A stretch of 64,000 nt of DNA. It comes from Alphaproteobacteria bacterium. GTDB lineage: Bacteria; Pseudomonadota; Alphaproteobacteria; UBA8366. Below are positions 9,760 through 19,243 of the stretch, piece by piece. The notes beneath the pieces are model-generated. The model was not told the origin of the DNA. It made no database searches and saw only the letters and a list, made by a program, of their open reading frames with translations. The translations under genes were made by a program, and so were the position numbers. How positions within the stretch are numbered: position 1 is the stretch's first letter; each line of letters opens with the position of its first letter. The DNA lies in contig JANQKC010000021.1 of the NCBI GenBank assembly GCA_028281325.1, forward strand, positions 338,167-402,166, in the 5' to 3' direction.

Positions 9760-11696
9760 CCCGGCTGGCCCGCCTTGCCCTTTGTATTGCGCTGTGCACG
9801 GCCGCGTGTGTCTCGCGCCCCGCCGCCGCCGGGATGACCTACTCGGAGTCGCCGGTCCTCGCCGAGGCCGTCGATAAAGGGACGCTGCCGCGGCTTGCCG
9901 AACGGTTGCCGGAGATCCCGTCGGTGGCCCCGTTCGTCCGAAAGAACCAAGTCGTGGGGCGGCATGGCGGCACGCTCAATATCCTGATGGCGCGACCGAA
10001 GGACGTACGGCTCATGGTGGTCTACGGCTACGCGCGACTGTTGCGCTACGACCATCGCCTCGACCTGGTGCCCGACATCCTGCGCAAGGTCGAGATCGAG
10101 AAGGGCCGAATCTTCACGCTGCACCTGCGTCCCGGCCATCGCTGGTCGGACGGCGCGCCGTTCACCGCCGAGGATTTCCGCTATTACTGGGAAGACGTCG
10201 CCAATAGTCCGGAACTGACGCCGACCGGCCCGCCGGACATGCTGCGGGTCGAAGGCGAACTGCCGATTTTCGAGGTCATCGACCCGCATACGGTGCGGTA
10301 TAGCTGGCACAAGCCGAACCCGGCCTTCCTGCCGTCGCTCGCCAAGGCGCGGCCGCCCTTCATCTATCGCCCGGCGCATTACCTGAAGCAGTTCCACGCG
10401 GCGTATTCCGACATCGCCGCCCTGCGCGACAAGGCGAAGAAGCGCGGCTACCGCAGTTGGGCGCCCCTGCATAACCGCATGGACAACCTGTACAAGAACG
10501 ACAATCCGGCCCTGCCGACGCTACAACCGTGGATCAACACCATCAAGCCGCCGGCGGACCGCTTCGTCTTCGAGCGCAATCCGTATTTCCATCGCGTCGA
10601 TCCGGACGGGCGGCAACTGCCCTATATCGACCGGGTGGTGATGGACGTGGTCGACAAGAAGATCGTGCCCGCCAAGACCGGCACCGGCGGGTCGGACCTG
10701 CAGGCGCGCTACCTGCGCTTCGACAACTTCACCTTCCTGCGCAAGAACGGCAAACGCCTCGGCTTCGACGTCAACCTCTGGCGCATCGGAAAGGGCGCGC
10801 ATATGGCGCTGTACCCCAACCTCAACGTCAAGGACGAGGGGTGGCGCGCGCTGCTGCGCGACGTGCGGTTCCGCCGGGCGCTGTCGCTTGCGGTCCACCG
10901 GCGCGAGATCAACCGCGTGATGTATTTCGGCCAGGCGATCGAGGGCCAGAACACGGTGCTGCCGAACAGCCCGTTGTTCGATTCCGCCTATCAGAAAGCC
11001 TGGGCCGATTTCGACCTGGACAAGGCCAACGCGCTGCTCGACGACATGGGGCTGACCGACCGCAACAGCCGAGGCATCCGCCGGATGCCCGACGGCCGGT
11101 CGATCGAAATCGTCGTGGAAACCGCCGGCGAAAGCACCGAGGAATCGGATGTCCTGCAACTGGTCCATGACAGTTGGCTGCGCGCCGGCATCAAGCTGCA
11201 CATCAAGCCGTCGCACCGCGACGTGCTGCGCAACCGCATCTATGCCGGCCAGACGGTGATGGCGCTGTCCTCCGGGCTGGAGAACGGGCTGGCGACGCCG
11301 GAATCGAGCCCGCGCGAACTCGCGCCGACACGGCAGCGCCAATATCAATGGCCGAGCTGGGGCCAGTATACCGAGACCGCCGGCCAGGCCGGCATCGCGC
11401 CGGACATGCCGGTCGCCCGGAAACTGCTCGACCTGCTCGGCGACTGGCGCAATGCGACGACCCGCCTCGGCCAGGCGCACGCGTGGCGCGCGATGCTGTC
11501 GCTTTATACCGATCAGGTGTTCACCATCGGCCTGATCGCGGGCACGCTGCAGCCGGTCGTGGTCGGCAAGCGCGTGCGCAACGTGCCGGAACAAGGCCTC
11601 TACACCTGGAACCCGGGCGCGCATTTCGGTATCTACGAGCCCGACACCTTCTGGCTCGAACCGCCGGAACAGGTGACGGAGGATCGCCGCAGATGA
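9756..11696 (+). CDS. Peptide ABC transporter substrate-binding protein
   Basis: 646 residues, an SBP_bac_5-type (DppA/OppA) periplasmic protein. The N-terminus has a basic residue and a hydrophobic core (LARLALCIALCTAACVS), with likely cleavage after RPAAA. The family core is seen in FTLHLRPGHRWSDGAPFTAED. The ATG overlaps the ATPase stop (ATGA). A mixed importer operon is implied: ATPase, binding protein, two permeases. Substrate is probably an oligopeptide or similar compound; its identity is not readable. Confidence 0.88.
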   Translation: MTRLARLALCIALCTAACVSRPAAAGMTYSESPVLAEAVDKGTLPRLAERLPEIPSVAPFVRKNQVVGRHGGTLNILMARPKDVRLMVVYGYARLLRYDHRLDLVPDILRKVEIEKGRIFTLHLRPGHRWSDGAPFTAEDFRYYWEDVANSPELTPTGPPDMLRVEGELPIFEVIDPHTVRYSWHKPNPAFLPSLAKARPPFIYRPAHYLKQFHAAYSDIAALRDKAKKRGYRSWAPLHNRMDNLYKNDNPALPTLQPWINTIKPPADRFVFERNPYFHRVDPDGRQLPYIDRVVMDVVDKKIVPAKTGTGGSDLQARYLRFDNFTFLRKNGKRLGFDVNLWRIGKGAHMALYPNLNVKDEGWRALLRDVRFRRALSLAVHRREINRVMYFGQAIEGQNTVLPNSPLFDSAYQKAWADFDLDKANALLDDMGLTDRNSRGIRRMPDGRSIEIVVETAGESTEESDVLQLVHDSWLRAGIKLHIKPSHRDVLRNRIYAGQTVMALSSGLENGLATPESSPRELAPTRQRQYQWPSWGQYTETAGQAGIAPDMPVARKLLDLLGDWRNATTRLGQAHAWRAMLSLYTDQVFTIGLIAGTLQPVVVGKRVRNVPEQGLYTWNPGAHFGIYEPDTFWLEPPEQVTEDRRR

Positions 11697-11782
11697 CCGC
11701 CCATTCAACCGCCCCGATCACCCCGCAACCAACCCCACATTCGACCCCGGGCCCGACCGGCTAACGGCGCGAGGCGCAGGCG

Positions 11783-12781
11783 ATGCTCGGATATATCGGC
11801 CGACGCGTTCTGATAATGGTCCCAACCCTGTTGGCGATCAGCCTGATCGTGTTCACGATCATCCAGTTGCCGCCGGGCGATTATTTCACCAGCTATATGA
11901 ACGAGCTGGAGACCCGGGGCGAGACGGTCGATCCGGACAAGATCGCCTTCCTCAAGGCGCAATACGGCTTCGACCGGCCGCTGTATCAGCAATACCTGCT
12001 GTGGGTGACCGGTATGCTGCGGGGCGATTTCGGTTATTCCTTCGAATATGACCTGCCGGTCCGAGACGTCGTGGGCGACCGGTTGCTGCTGACCTTCATC
12101 GTGTCCTTTGCGACGATCCTCTTCACCTGGATGCTGGCCTTTCCGATCGGCGTCTACACGGCGGTGCGGCAATACAGTTTCGGCGATTACGGGCTGACCT
12201 TCATCGGCTTCATCGGGTTGGCGACGCCCAATTTCCTGCTGGCGCTGGTGCTGCAGTATTTCGCCTATGTCTGGTTCGGCACGTCGATCGGCGGGCTGAT
12301 GGATCCGGAGTATGTCGACCAGCCGTGGTCCTGGGCCAAGGCGATGTCGGTCCTGGAACATCTGTGGATTCCGGTGCTGGTGATCGGCACGTCGGGCACC
12401 GCCGGCATGATCCGCCGGTTGCGCGCCAACCTGCTCGACGAGCTGGACAAGCAATATGTCATCACGGCGCGCGCCAAGGGCATGCCGCCGTTGCGGGCGC
12501 TGATCAAATACCCGCTGCGGGTGGCGCTCAACCCGTTCATCGCCGATATCGGCAACCTGCTGCCGCAGATCATCTCCGGCGCGGCGATCGTGTCGGTCGT
12601 GCTGTCGCTGCCGACCACCGGGCCGATGCTGCTGCGGGCGCTGCAGAGCCAGGACATGTATCTGGCCGGCAGCTTCCTGATGTTCCTGGCGACGCTGACC
12701 GTCATCGGCACGCTGCTGTCCGATCTGGCGCTGGCCGCGCTCGACCCGCGCATCCGTTTCGGCAGGACGGAGGCGTCATGA
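11783..12781 (+). CDS. ABC transporter permease (DppB-type)
   Basis: 332 residues, about six membrane segments, starting MLGYIGRRVLIMVPTLLAIS as in DppB/OppB/YejB permeases. The EAA-like coupling loop is around ITARAKGMPPLRALIKYPLR. It begins 86 bases after the binding-protein stop and ends in an ATGA overlap with the second permease. With 12778-13950 it forms the heterodimeric inner-membrane channel. Confidence 0.92.
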   Translation: MLGYIGRRVLIMVPTLLAISLIVFTIIQLPPGDYFTSYMNELETRGETVDPDKIAFLKAQYGFDRPLYQQYLLWVTGMLRGDFGYSFEYDLPVRDVVGDRLLLTFIVSFATILFTWMLAFPIGVYTAVRQYSFGDYGLTFIGFIGLATPNFLLALVLQYFAYVWFGTSIGGLMDPEYVDQPWSWAKAMSVLEHLWIPVLVIGTSGTAGMIRRLRANLLDELDKQYVITARAKGMPPLRALIKYPLRVALNPFIADIGNLLPQIISGAAIVSVVLSLPTTGPMLLRALQSQDMYLAGSFLMFLATLTVIGTLLSDLALAALDPRIRFGRTEAS

Positions 12782-13950
12782 GCGACGACCGCCTGCCGCA
12801 TTACGTCAACCCCGCGCCCTACCGGCCGGGCATGGCGGAGACCCTGACCCCGGCGCAGGAGCGGGTCTTCCTCGCCTCGCAATGGACGCTGATCTGGTGG
12901 AAGTTCCGCCGGCATAAGCTTGCCGTGATCTCCGGCGCCTTCCTGCTGCTGTTGTATCTCTCGACGCTGATCGCCGAGGTGATCGCGCCCTACGACCTGC
13001 ATGCGCGTCATACGGACTACCTCTTCGCGCCACCGCAACCGGTCCATCTGTTCCACGACGGCGATTTCGTGGGGCCCTTCGTCTACGGCATGACGGTCAA
13101 TCTCGACCTGGATAACATGCGCTGGGTCTATGCTGAGGACAAAACCCAGGTGCAGCCGCTGCGTTTCTTCTGCACCGAGGGCGACTATCCGGGGGCGACC
13201 TATTCCTTCTGGACCCTGTTCGAGGGCGACTTCCATCTCGTCTGCCCCGCGCCGGGCGGGCAGATGTTCCTGCTCGGCACCGACCGGCTGGGGCGGGACA
13301 TGCTGTCGCGCATCATCTACGGCGCGCGGATTTCCCTGACCGTCGGGCTGCTCGGCATCACCATCAGCCTGCTGCTCGGCATGCTGTTCGGCGGGCTGGC
13401 CGGCTATTTCGGCGGCTGGGTCGACGGCTGCGTGCAACGCATGATCGAGATCATCCGGTCCTTCCCCGAGCTGCCGCTGTGGATGGCGCTGTCGGCGATC
13501 ATGCCGGTGACCTGGGGGCCAGTGGCGGTCTATATCGGGATCACGGTGATCCTCGGCCTGCTCGACTGGCCGGGGCTGGCCCGCGCGGTGCGCTCGAAAC
13601 TGCTGGCCCTACGCGAGGAGGATTTCTGCCTCGCCGCCCAGTTGATGGGCGCGAAGCCGCGCCGCATCATCACCCGCCACCTGCTGCCGAGCTTCAGCAG
13701 CCACCTGATCGCGTCGGCGACGCTATCGATCCCCAGCATGATCCTGGCGGAAACGGCGCTGAGCTTTTTGGGATTGGGCCTGCGCCCGCCGATCACGAGC
13801 TGGGGCGTGCTGCTGAACGAGGCGCAGAACATCAACGTGGTGGCGCTCTACCCCTGGCTGATGCTGCCGGTCGTGCCGGTGATCCTGGTCGTGCTCGCCT
13901 TCCAATTCCTGGGCGACGGGCTCAGGGATGCGGCGGATCCATATAACTAA
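12778..13950 (+). CDS. ABC transporter permease (DppC-type) with long periplasmic insert
   Basis: 390 residues, longer than a typical DppC (about 300), mainly because about 110 residues rich in aromatic and acidic positions lie between TM1 and TM2, before the conserved LLGTDRLGRDMLSRIIYGAR segment. The EAA loop is in AAQLMGAKPRRIITRHLLP. The long insert is reminiscent of YejE-like permeases. It is the last gene of the importer operon and is followed by a hairpin at 13963-13980. Confidence 0.9.
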   Translation: MSDDRLPHYVNPAPYRPGMAETLTPAQERVFLASQWTLIWWKFRRHKLAVISGAFLLLLYLSTLIAEVIAPYDLHARHTDYLFAPPQPVHLFHDGDFVGPFVYGMTVNLDLDNMRWVYAEDKTQVQPLRFFCTEGDYPGATYSFWTLFEGDFHLVCPAPGGQMFLLGTDRLGRDMLSRIIYGARISLTVGLLGITISLLLGMLFGGLAGYFGGWVDGCVQRMIEIIRSFPELPLWMALSAIMPVTWGPVAVYIGITVILGLLDWPGLARAVRSKLLALREEDFCLAAQLMGAKPRRIITRHLLPSFSSHLIASATLSIPSMILAETALSFLGLGLRPPITSWGVLLNEAQNINVVALYPWLMLPVVPVILVVLAFQFLGDGLRDAADPYN

Positions 13951-13962
13951 AGCAAATCCCGA

Positions 13963-13980
13963 GCGGCCGAGATCGGCCGC
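13963..13980. terminator. Possible bidirectional terminator hairpin between convergent genes
   Basis: The inverted repeat GCGGCCGA / TCGGCCGC with a 2-base spacer lies between the convergent permease and cyclase genes. No clean T-run follows on the plus strand, and a mildly T-rich stretch follows on the minus strand, so assignment as terminator is tentative. Confidence 0.4.
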
Positions 13981-14006
13981 GACGATACCTTTGCGTTTGG
14001 AAAACC

Positions 14007-15368
14007 TCACCGCGCCAACACCACCACATCCAACGGCGCATCGACCCCGGCGACAGTCGCCGCGTCCCGCCGGTCATGGGTCAGCAACGGCACATAGCCC
14101 TGGTCCAACGCCAGCGCATAGGTCTCGGCGTCGACCAGCGCCCGGGTGCCGGAGGCGCTGTTGTGTTTTTCCAGCTTGGCCGAGAGGTTCACCGGGTCGC
14201 CGATGCAGGTGTATTCGAGGCGCGATTCCGCGCCGACCGCGCCGAAGATGATGCGGCCGCTCGCCACCGCGACGCCGATGCGGATCGGCTCCTCGCCCGC
14301 CGCTTGCCGCTCGGCGGCCCAGGCATCGGCAGCGGCGATCACGTCGTCGGCCGCGCGCACCGCGTCGGCCGCATAGGTCCCGCTGGTCACCGCCGCGCCG
14401 AAGGACGCCAGCACGCCGTCGCCGAGGAACTTGTCGACGGTGCCGCCGTTCGCCTCGATCGCGGCGACCATGCGCGCCTCGTAATCGGTCAGCAGTCTGA
14501 TCAGCGCCGACGGGTCGAGCCGGGTCGACAGCGCCGTGAAGCCGCGAATGTCGACCGACAGGATCGCCGCGCTGCGCGCCTCGCCCTCGCCGGCGCGGAT
14601 GCGTTGTTCCGATTGGGTGATTTGGCGCACGATCTCGGGCGAGAAGAAACGCGACAAGTCGCGGGCGGCTTCTTCCTCGGCGACCGACCGTTCGAGCAGA
14701 CGCTGCGCGCGCATCAGCACCACGGCGATGATCCCGGTGACCATCAGGATCGAGATGATCTTGTCGAATTCCGCCCCGATCAACACCGAGTTGGACGTGA
14801 GGTAGGTGACGTAGTTGCGCGTGATCATCGTGTCGGGATAGCTGTCGGTCACGGTGTAGAGCACCAACAGGACCCAGCCCGCCGCCGCGCTCAACCCGGA
14901 CATCACCACGTAGCGCGGCTCGAACCGCAGCGCCCGCAGCGCGATGAAGATGAACACGTACAGCAGCGTCGGCGCCTTCAGGGAGAAGGACGCGGGCTGG
15001 CCGTATTGCAGATGGAAGCTCCAGATCAGGGTCATCAGCAAGGCGATGTCGAAGACCACCGAAAGGCCCACGAGCCAGCCGCGAATCCGACCGCGATACG
15101 CCAACCGCAATCGTAGTAGCGTGAACAAGAAGTAGAACAGCAGCGCCAGAGCCACCGGCGAGAGCCACGGATTGACCGCCGACGTCTTGGGCGATAACGC
15201 GTACAGCACGGAGAAAGTGCCGACCACGAAAAGCTGCACCCAGGCGATCAGCTTTTCGCTGCTTGCCTGCTGTTCGCGTATGGCCTGGCGTACACGATCG
15301 GGCACCGCACCGCCGCGTTCGCCGATCAGAAACGTCAGAAATCGCTGCCACAGGCTCGAGGGCATCAT
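14007..15368 (-). CDS. Membrane-anchored class III adenylate/guanylate cyclase
   Basis: 453 residues: several membrane segments within about 40-220, then a class III cyclase homology domain. Predicted metal-binding aspartates are Asp273 (SVDIRGFT) and Asp317 (FLGDGV). The purine-site lysine is Lys313. Thr387 in EYTCIGDPVN replaces the Asp of mammalian adenylate cyclases, as in many bacterial enzymes. The ribose-orienting Asn394 is present, but the transition-state arginine four residues later is Lys398. It should make a cyclic nucleotide at the inner membrane, probably cAMP. Two tandem ATGs (15368, 15365) are possible starts. Confidence 0.88.
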   Translation of the reverse strand: MMPSSLWQRFLTFLIGERGGAVPDRVRQAIREQQASSEKLIAWVQLFVVGTFSVLYALSPKTSAVNPWLSPVALALLFYFLFTLLRLRLAYRGRIRGWLVGLSVVFDIALLMTLIWSFHLQYGQPASFSLKAPTLLYVFIFIALRALRFEPRYVVMSGLSAAAGWVLLVLYTVTDSYPDTMITRNYVTYLTSNSVLIGAEFDKIISILMVTGIIAVVLMRAQRLLERSVAEEEAARDLSRFFSPEIVRQITQSEQRIRAGEGEARSAAILSVDIRGFTALSTRLDPSALIRLLTDYEARMVAAIEANGGTVDKFLGDGVLASFGAAVTSGTYAADAVRAADDVIAAADAWAAERQAAGEEPIRIGVAVASGRIIFGAVGAESRLEYTCIGDPVNLSAKLEKHNSASGTRALVDAETYALALDQGYVPLLTHDRRDAATVAGVDAPLDVVVLAR

Positions 15369-15468
15369 GCGCCGTCCTCTTCCGCTGCCGTCGCGCGGCG
15401 TGGGGAGAAGACTATGCCGAATGCCGCCGTTTGGCGACCGCTCCCCGCGCCATCGTGACCGCGCCCGC

Positions 15469-16182
15469 CTAATCGTGTTCGAGCCATAAACCGGACTCGA
15501 TCGCGCCGTCGACCAGCGGCAGCGCGCCCGCGACGCTGCCGGCGACCGCCGGCGCCATCCGCGAGACCGCGTAATGCGATGCGAAGTCGATGGTCCATCC
15601 GCCGCCGGCGATCATCGCCGCCACCGCCGCCTGCTCGTCATAGCCGCGCCACGCCCATGAATCCGGATAGCCGTCAGGCAGAAACATGTCGTGGAAATGG
15701 ACCAGCGCGCCGGACGGCAGCGCCGGCAAAACCTGGGTCATCAGAAAGTCCAAGTCGCCGCCAGGCGCAGCCTTATGGCTGGAGTCGACACTCAGGATAT
15801 CGCCCGCCGCGAGCGCCGCGAACGGGGCAAGCCCCACCGCCTGCACCGGTCGCTCGATGCGTTGCAGGTTCGGCAGTCCAGCGAGGGCCGCGCGCGGATC
15901 CGGGTCGATCGCCGTGACCGTGGCCGCAAACCCGCCGTCCGCGACGGCGCGACAGAAGAAGCGCGTGGAATGACCGCAACCGACCTCGACGATGCGGCGG
16001 GGCCGCCGGTCCCGGACCTGGGCATAGGCCATCGCAGCATCGAGCCGAGGGAACCAGTCCTGGTTCCAGCGCGGGGCGGGCGGCGTATCGGGGCCGATGG
16101 CGAGCAGATCGTCGCGATACCGGTCCAGGGCACGCAGCCGGTCGGCGAAATGGGACTCGCGCGCCGCCAAGCGGTCGATCAC
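15469..16182 (-). CDS. Class I SAM-dependent methyltransferase
   Basis: 237 residues. Motif I is RRIVEVGCGHSTRFF, followed by the acidic strand-2 end VTAIDPDPRAAL and a DSSH region (ILSVDSSHKAAP) typical of Methyltransf_24-like proteins. It starts with GTG at 16182, overlapping the MBL-hydrolase stop (GTGA), so the two are co-translated. The acceptor is unknown. A glycan or small-molecule substrate is possible from the family, but context gives little help. Confidence 0.78.
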   Translation of the reverse strand: MIDRLAARESHFADRLRALDRYRDDLLAIGPDTPPAPRWNQDWFPRLDAAMAYAQVRDRRPRRIVEVGCGHSTRFFCRAVADGGFAATVTAIDPDPRAALAGLPNLQRIERPVQAVGLAPFAALAAGDILSVDSSHKAAPGGDLDFLMTQVLPALPSGALVHFHDMFLPDGYPDSWAWRGYDEQAAVAAMIAGGGWTIDFASHYAVSRMAPAVAGSVAGALPLVDGAIESGLWLEHD

Positions 16183-17027
16183 GGGGTCAGCACCATGCCT
16201 TCGCGCGCGACCACGGTGCCGGGGCGCATCGCCGACGCCTCGGCCGCGATCGCGTCCATCCGGTCGTCGTCGTGGCTCGGCTCGTGATGGAAGATGACCA
16301 GCGTCTTCGCGCCGGCGGCATCGGCCAGCCGCACGCCTTCCTGCCAGGTGGAATGCCCGAACCCCGCATAGGTCGGATATTCGTCGTCGGTATAGGTGGA
16401 ATCGTAGATCACCAGGTCCGCGCCCTGGATCAGCCCCAGGATATTCCGGTCCGGCGCGTCGATGACATGCTCGGTGTCGGTGATGTAGCAGATCGACCGC
16501 CCCCCAAATTCGATGCGATAGCCCGTCGCGCGGTTCGGATGGTTGAGCGGCGCGGTGCGGATCACGACGCCATCGGCGGGCGATTGCGTCTCGCCCGCGG
16601 TGAAATCGGTGTAGCTGACCTGCGCCTGAAAGACCGACGGCGGAATCGGAAACAAGGGCGCCATCATCATCTCGACCAGCACCTGTTTCAGGTCGGCCTC
16701 GGGCTTCAAATGCCCGGCGGCCAGGCGAAAGTGGTTGCCGGGAATAAAGAGCGGCGCGAAGAACGGCAGGCCGCAGATATGGTCGAAATGCGTATGCGTC
16801 AGGTAAAGATGCGCGTCGACGTCGCCCCGGCCCTTCGACGAATGATCCATCAGCGACTGGCCGAGCAGGCGGATCCCGGTGCCGGCGTCGAAGATGAACA
16901 GATGGTCGCCGCAGCGAACTTCAAGGCAGGAGGTGTTGCCGCCGTAGCGGACGGTGTCCGGTCCCGGGCAGGCGATACTGCCGCGCACGCCCCAGAATCG
17001 GACGAAGAAATCCCCCGGATTCGACAT
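16179..17027 (-). CDS. MBL-fold metallo-hydrolase
   Basis: 282 residues. The dinuclear-metal motif is YLTHTHFDHICG (His78, His80, Asp82, His83). Further conserved points are the N-terminal GVRGSI and GGNTS segments, an ITDTEH segment and a FHHEPSHDD segment near the C-terminus. This resembles the PhnP/phosphodiesterase-like branch of MBL proteins. It is upstream of and coupled to a methyltransferase, with a nucleotidyl cyclase next on the same strand. Phosphodiesterase activity is possible but not demonstrated by the sequence. Confidence 0.82.
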   Translation of the reverse strand: MSNPGDFFVRFWGVRGSIACPGPDTVRYGGNTSCLEVRCGDHLFIFDAGTGIRLLGQSLMDHSSKGRGDVDAHLYLTHTHFDHICGLPFFAPLFIPGNHFRLAAGHLKPEADLKQVLVEMMMAPLFPIPPSVFQAQVSYTDFTAGETQSPADGVVIRTAPLNHPNRATGYRIEFGGRSICYITDTEHVIDAPDRNILGLIQGADLVIYDSTYTDDEYPTYAGFGHSTWQEGVRLADAAGAKTLVIFHHEPSHDDDRMDAIAAEASAMRPGTVVAREGMVLTP

Positions 17028-17149
17028 GTCGCCTCATCGTCGTCTATCGCCAACGCCCCACCCTTGGCGCAGTCTGCGAAATTGGCCGCTGGGTGTAAAC
17101 CGTCCGCCGGGCTATTGTCACCGGTCTTTCATCAATCTTCCGTTAATGC

Positions 17150-18367
17150 ATGGCACAGCGCGCAATCAACTGGACAGGCATCGGATTCGGCTTCGGGATC
17201 ATGGCCTTGGCGGCGTACCAGCAGCTCAAACTGCCGCCCGCCTTGCCGGTGCTGATCGACGCCTACGGGTTCGAACGGATTCTCGGCGGCGCGTTCATGT
17301 CCGTCTACGCGTTGAGCGGGCTGTTGCTCTCGCTGCGTCTCGGCGGGCTGATCCAACGCCATGGCGCGCTGGTCTTTCTCTACGCCGCCTTCGCGATGTT
17401 CGTCGTCGCCGCGATGGTGATGATGATCTGGCCGGAAAACGGCTGGGTGTTCCTGGCCGCCCGCGCGGTCGAAGGCGTCGCCTTCGCGATCCTGGCGATC
17501 GCCGGGCCGTCGATCTGCACCGCGAATGCCGGCCCGGGCGGATTGGCCATCGCGTCCGGGATCGTCGCGGCGTGGATTCCCGTCGGCGGACTGATCGCCA
17601 GCCTCGTGGCCGCGGGCGTCGGGCTCGATGACGCAGGCGGCAACTGGCGGGTGCTGTGGATCGTCGGGATTGTCGCCGCCGCCGCGCTGGCCGTCTGGAC
17701 CCGGCGGCTGCACCAGCAGGGCGGCATCGATCTGGGCCGGCCGCATGCCGACGCGTCGACCGCGCGGCCGGCGTTGTTATCCGCAACGCCGGCGCATTGG
17801 CGCAGCATGACGCTGGCGGCCTTCCTGTTCACGCTGTGGTCGGTGCAGTTCTTCGCCTATGTCACCTGGCTGCCGGCCTATCTGGTCGAGGCGCGCGGCG
17901 TCTCGGTCTCCGGCGCCGCCGCGCTGTTCATGATCCCGACGGCGCTGGTCATCCTGTTCAACCTGCTGGCCGCCCCGATCCTGCGCGCGGGCGTGCCGGT
18001 ATCGTTGCTGCTGGCGGCGGCGGCGGCGGTGCAAGGCGGGGTGTGGCTGCTGCTGCCGGTGCTCGGCCCGGTCGCGGCGGGGATCGCGGCTTTCGGCGTC
18101 TACGCGGCGGCCGCCGGACTGACGCCGACCTGCCTGTTCGCGATGCCGGGCACGATCTTCGGCGTCGACCGCGCGACCGCGAAACCGTTCGCGGTGCTGA
18201 TGACGGGCCGGAACCTGGGCGTGTTGTTGGGGCCGGTCGTCACCGGATGGCTGGTGCAGTATCTGGGCGGATGGGCAACGCTGCCGCCCACGCTCAGCGG
18301 GATCACGCTGGCGCTGGCCGCCGGCGCGCTGATCCTGCATCGGCGGTTAGGGCAAATCACCGACTAG
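17150..18367 (+). CDS. MFS transporter (CynX/NNP-like)
   Basis: 405 residues with about twelve hydrophobic segments and a basic cytoplasmic loop in the middle (TRRLHQQGGIDLGR). It looks like a small-molecule MFS permease, but no signature specifies the substrate. It diverges from the MBL-hydrolase gene and converges on the response regulator, with only 11 bases between stops. Confidence 0.82.
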   Translation: MAQRAINWTGIGFGFGIMALAAYQQLKLPPALPVLIDAYGFERILGGAFMSVYALSGLLLSLRLGGLIQRHGALVFLYAAFAMFVVAAMVMMIWPENGWVFLAARAVEGVAFAILAIAGPSICTANAGPGGLAIASGIVAAWIPVGGLIASLVAAGVGLDDAGGNWRVLWIVGIVAAAALAVWTRRLHQQGGIDLGRPHADASTARPALLSATPAHWRSMTLAAFLFTLWSVQFFAYVTWLPAYLVEARGVSVSGAAALFMIPTALVILFNLLAAPILRAGVPVSLLLAAAAAVQGGVWLLLPVLGPVAAGIAAFGVYAAAAGLTPTCLFAMPGTIFGVDRATAKPFAVLMTGRNLGVLLGPVVTGWLVQYLGGWATLPPTLSGITLALAAGALILHRRLGQITD

Positions 18368-18378
18368 TCAGGGAGTAA

Positions 18379-19065
18379 TCACGGAACCAGGCGGTAACCG
18401 CCGGGTTCGGTCACCAGGATTTCCGCGTTCGACGGGTCGCGTTCGATCTTCTGACGCAGCCGGTAGACATGGGTTTCCAGCGTATGCGTCGTGACGCCCG
18501 CGTTGTATCCCCAGACCTCGCCCAACAGCGTGTCGCGGCCGACCACCTTGTCGCCGGACCGATAGAGATATTTCAGGATGGCGGTTTCCTTCTCGGTCAA
18601 CCGCACCTTCTTGCTCGTCTCTTCGTCGACGAGAATCTTCGAACTCGGCATGAAGGTGTAGGGTCCGATGGTGAAGACCGCGTCCTCGCTCTGCTCATGC
18701 TGGCGAAGCTGCGCGCGCAGCCGCGCCAACAGTACGCCGAGCCGGAACGGCTTGGAGATGTAGTCGTTCGCGCCCGCGTCGAGGCCGAGGATCGTGTCCG
18801 CATCGGTATCCGCCGCGGTCAGCATGATGATCGGCGATTTGACGCCGCCCCGCCGCATCAACCGGCAGGCCTCGCGGCCGTCCATGTCGGGCAGCCCCAC
18901 GTCGAGCAGGATCGCGTCATAATATTCCTGCTTCGCCTGCTCGATCCCTTCGCCCGCGGTGCCGCAGGCCGCCGTCGTGAATTCCTCGTGCAGCTGCAAC
19001 TGCTCTTCAAGGGAGGAGCGGAGCACTTCATCGTCGTCGACGAGTAAAATTTTCTTGCCAGTCAT
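18379..19065 (-). CDS. OmpR/PhoB-type response regulator, orphan
   Basis: 228 residues. The receiver domain has acidic pocket Asp11/Asp12, phospho-acceptor Asp55 (LLDVGLPDMDG), Thr83 and Lys105 (ISKPF). It is followed by a winged-helix domain ending VYRLRQKIERDPSNAEILVT. All phosphorylation residues are present. No histidine kinase gene is adjacent; the flanking genes are a transporter and a methyltransferase. Target genes cannot be inferred. Confidence 0.92.
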   Translation of the reverse strand: MTGKKILLVDDDEVLRSSLEEQLQLHEEFTTAACGTAGEGIEQAKQEYYDAILLDVGLPDMDGREACRLMRRGGVKSPIIMLTAADTDADTILGLDAGANDYISKPFRLGVLLARLRAQLRQHEQSEDAVFTIGPYTFMPSSKILVDEETSKKVRLTEKETAILKYLYRSGDKVVGRDTLLGEVWGYNAGVTTHTLETHVYRLRQKIERDPSNAEILVTEPGGYRLVP

Positions 19066-19243
19066 GGGGGCTTTCCGATCTAGAAATCACATACCCAGGT
19101 ATGGGTTTAACTGGTCTCAATCTGGTCGCAACGCTGGAATAACGCAAGTGTCGCGGCCTTCCAGGATTTCCACGGTCACATTGCGTGGAATCGCTTTTTG
19201 ATTTTGATTCTATAGACTTACTTGGAATCTGGCGGTCCCGCGT

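Noticed and set aside
7846..13950. Assignment of the importer to the Yej (microcin C) system
   Set aside because: The fused ATPase and long-loop permease are similar in form, but gene order differs and motifs alone do not set substrate; left as a peptide-type importer.
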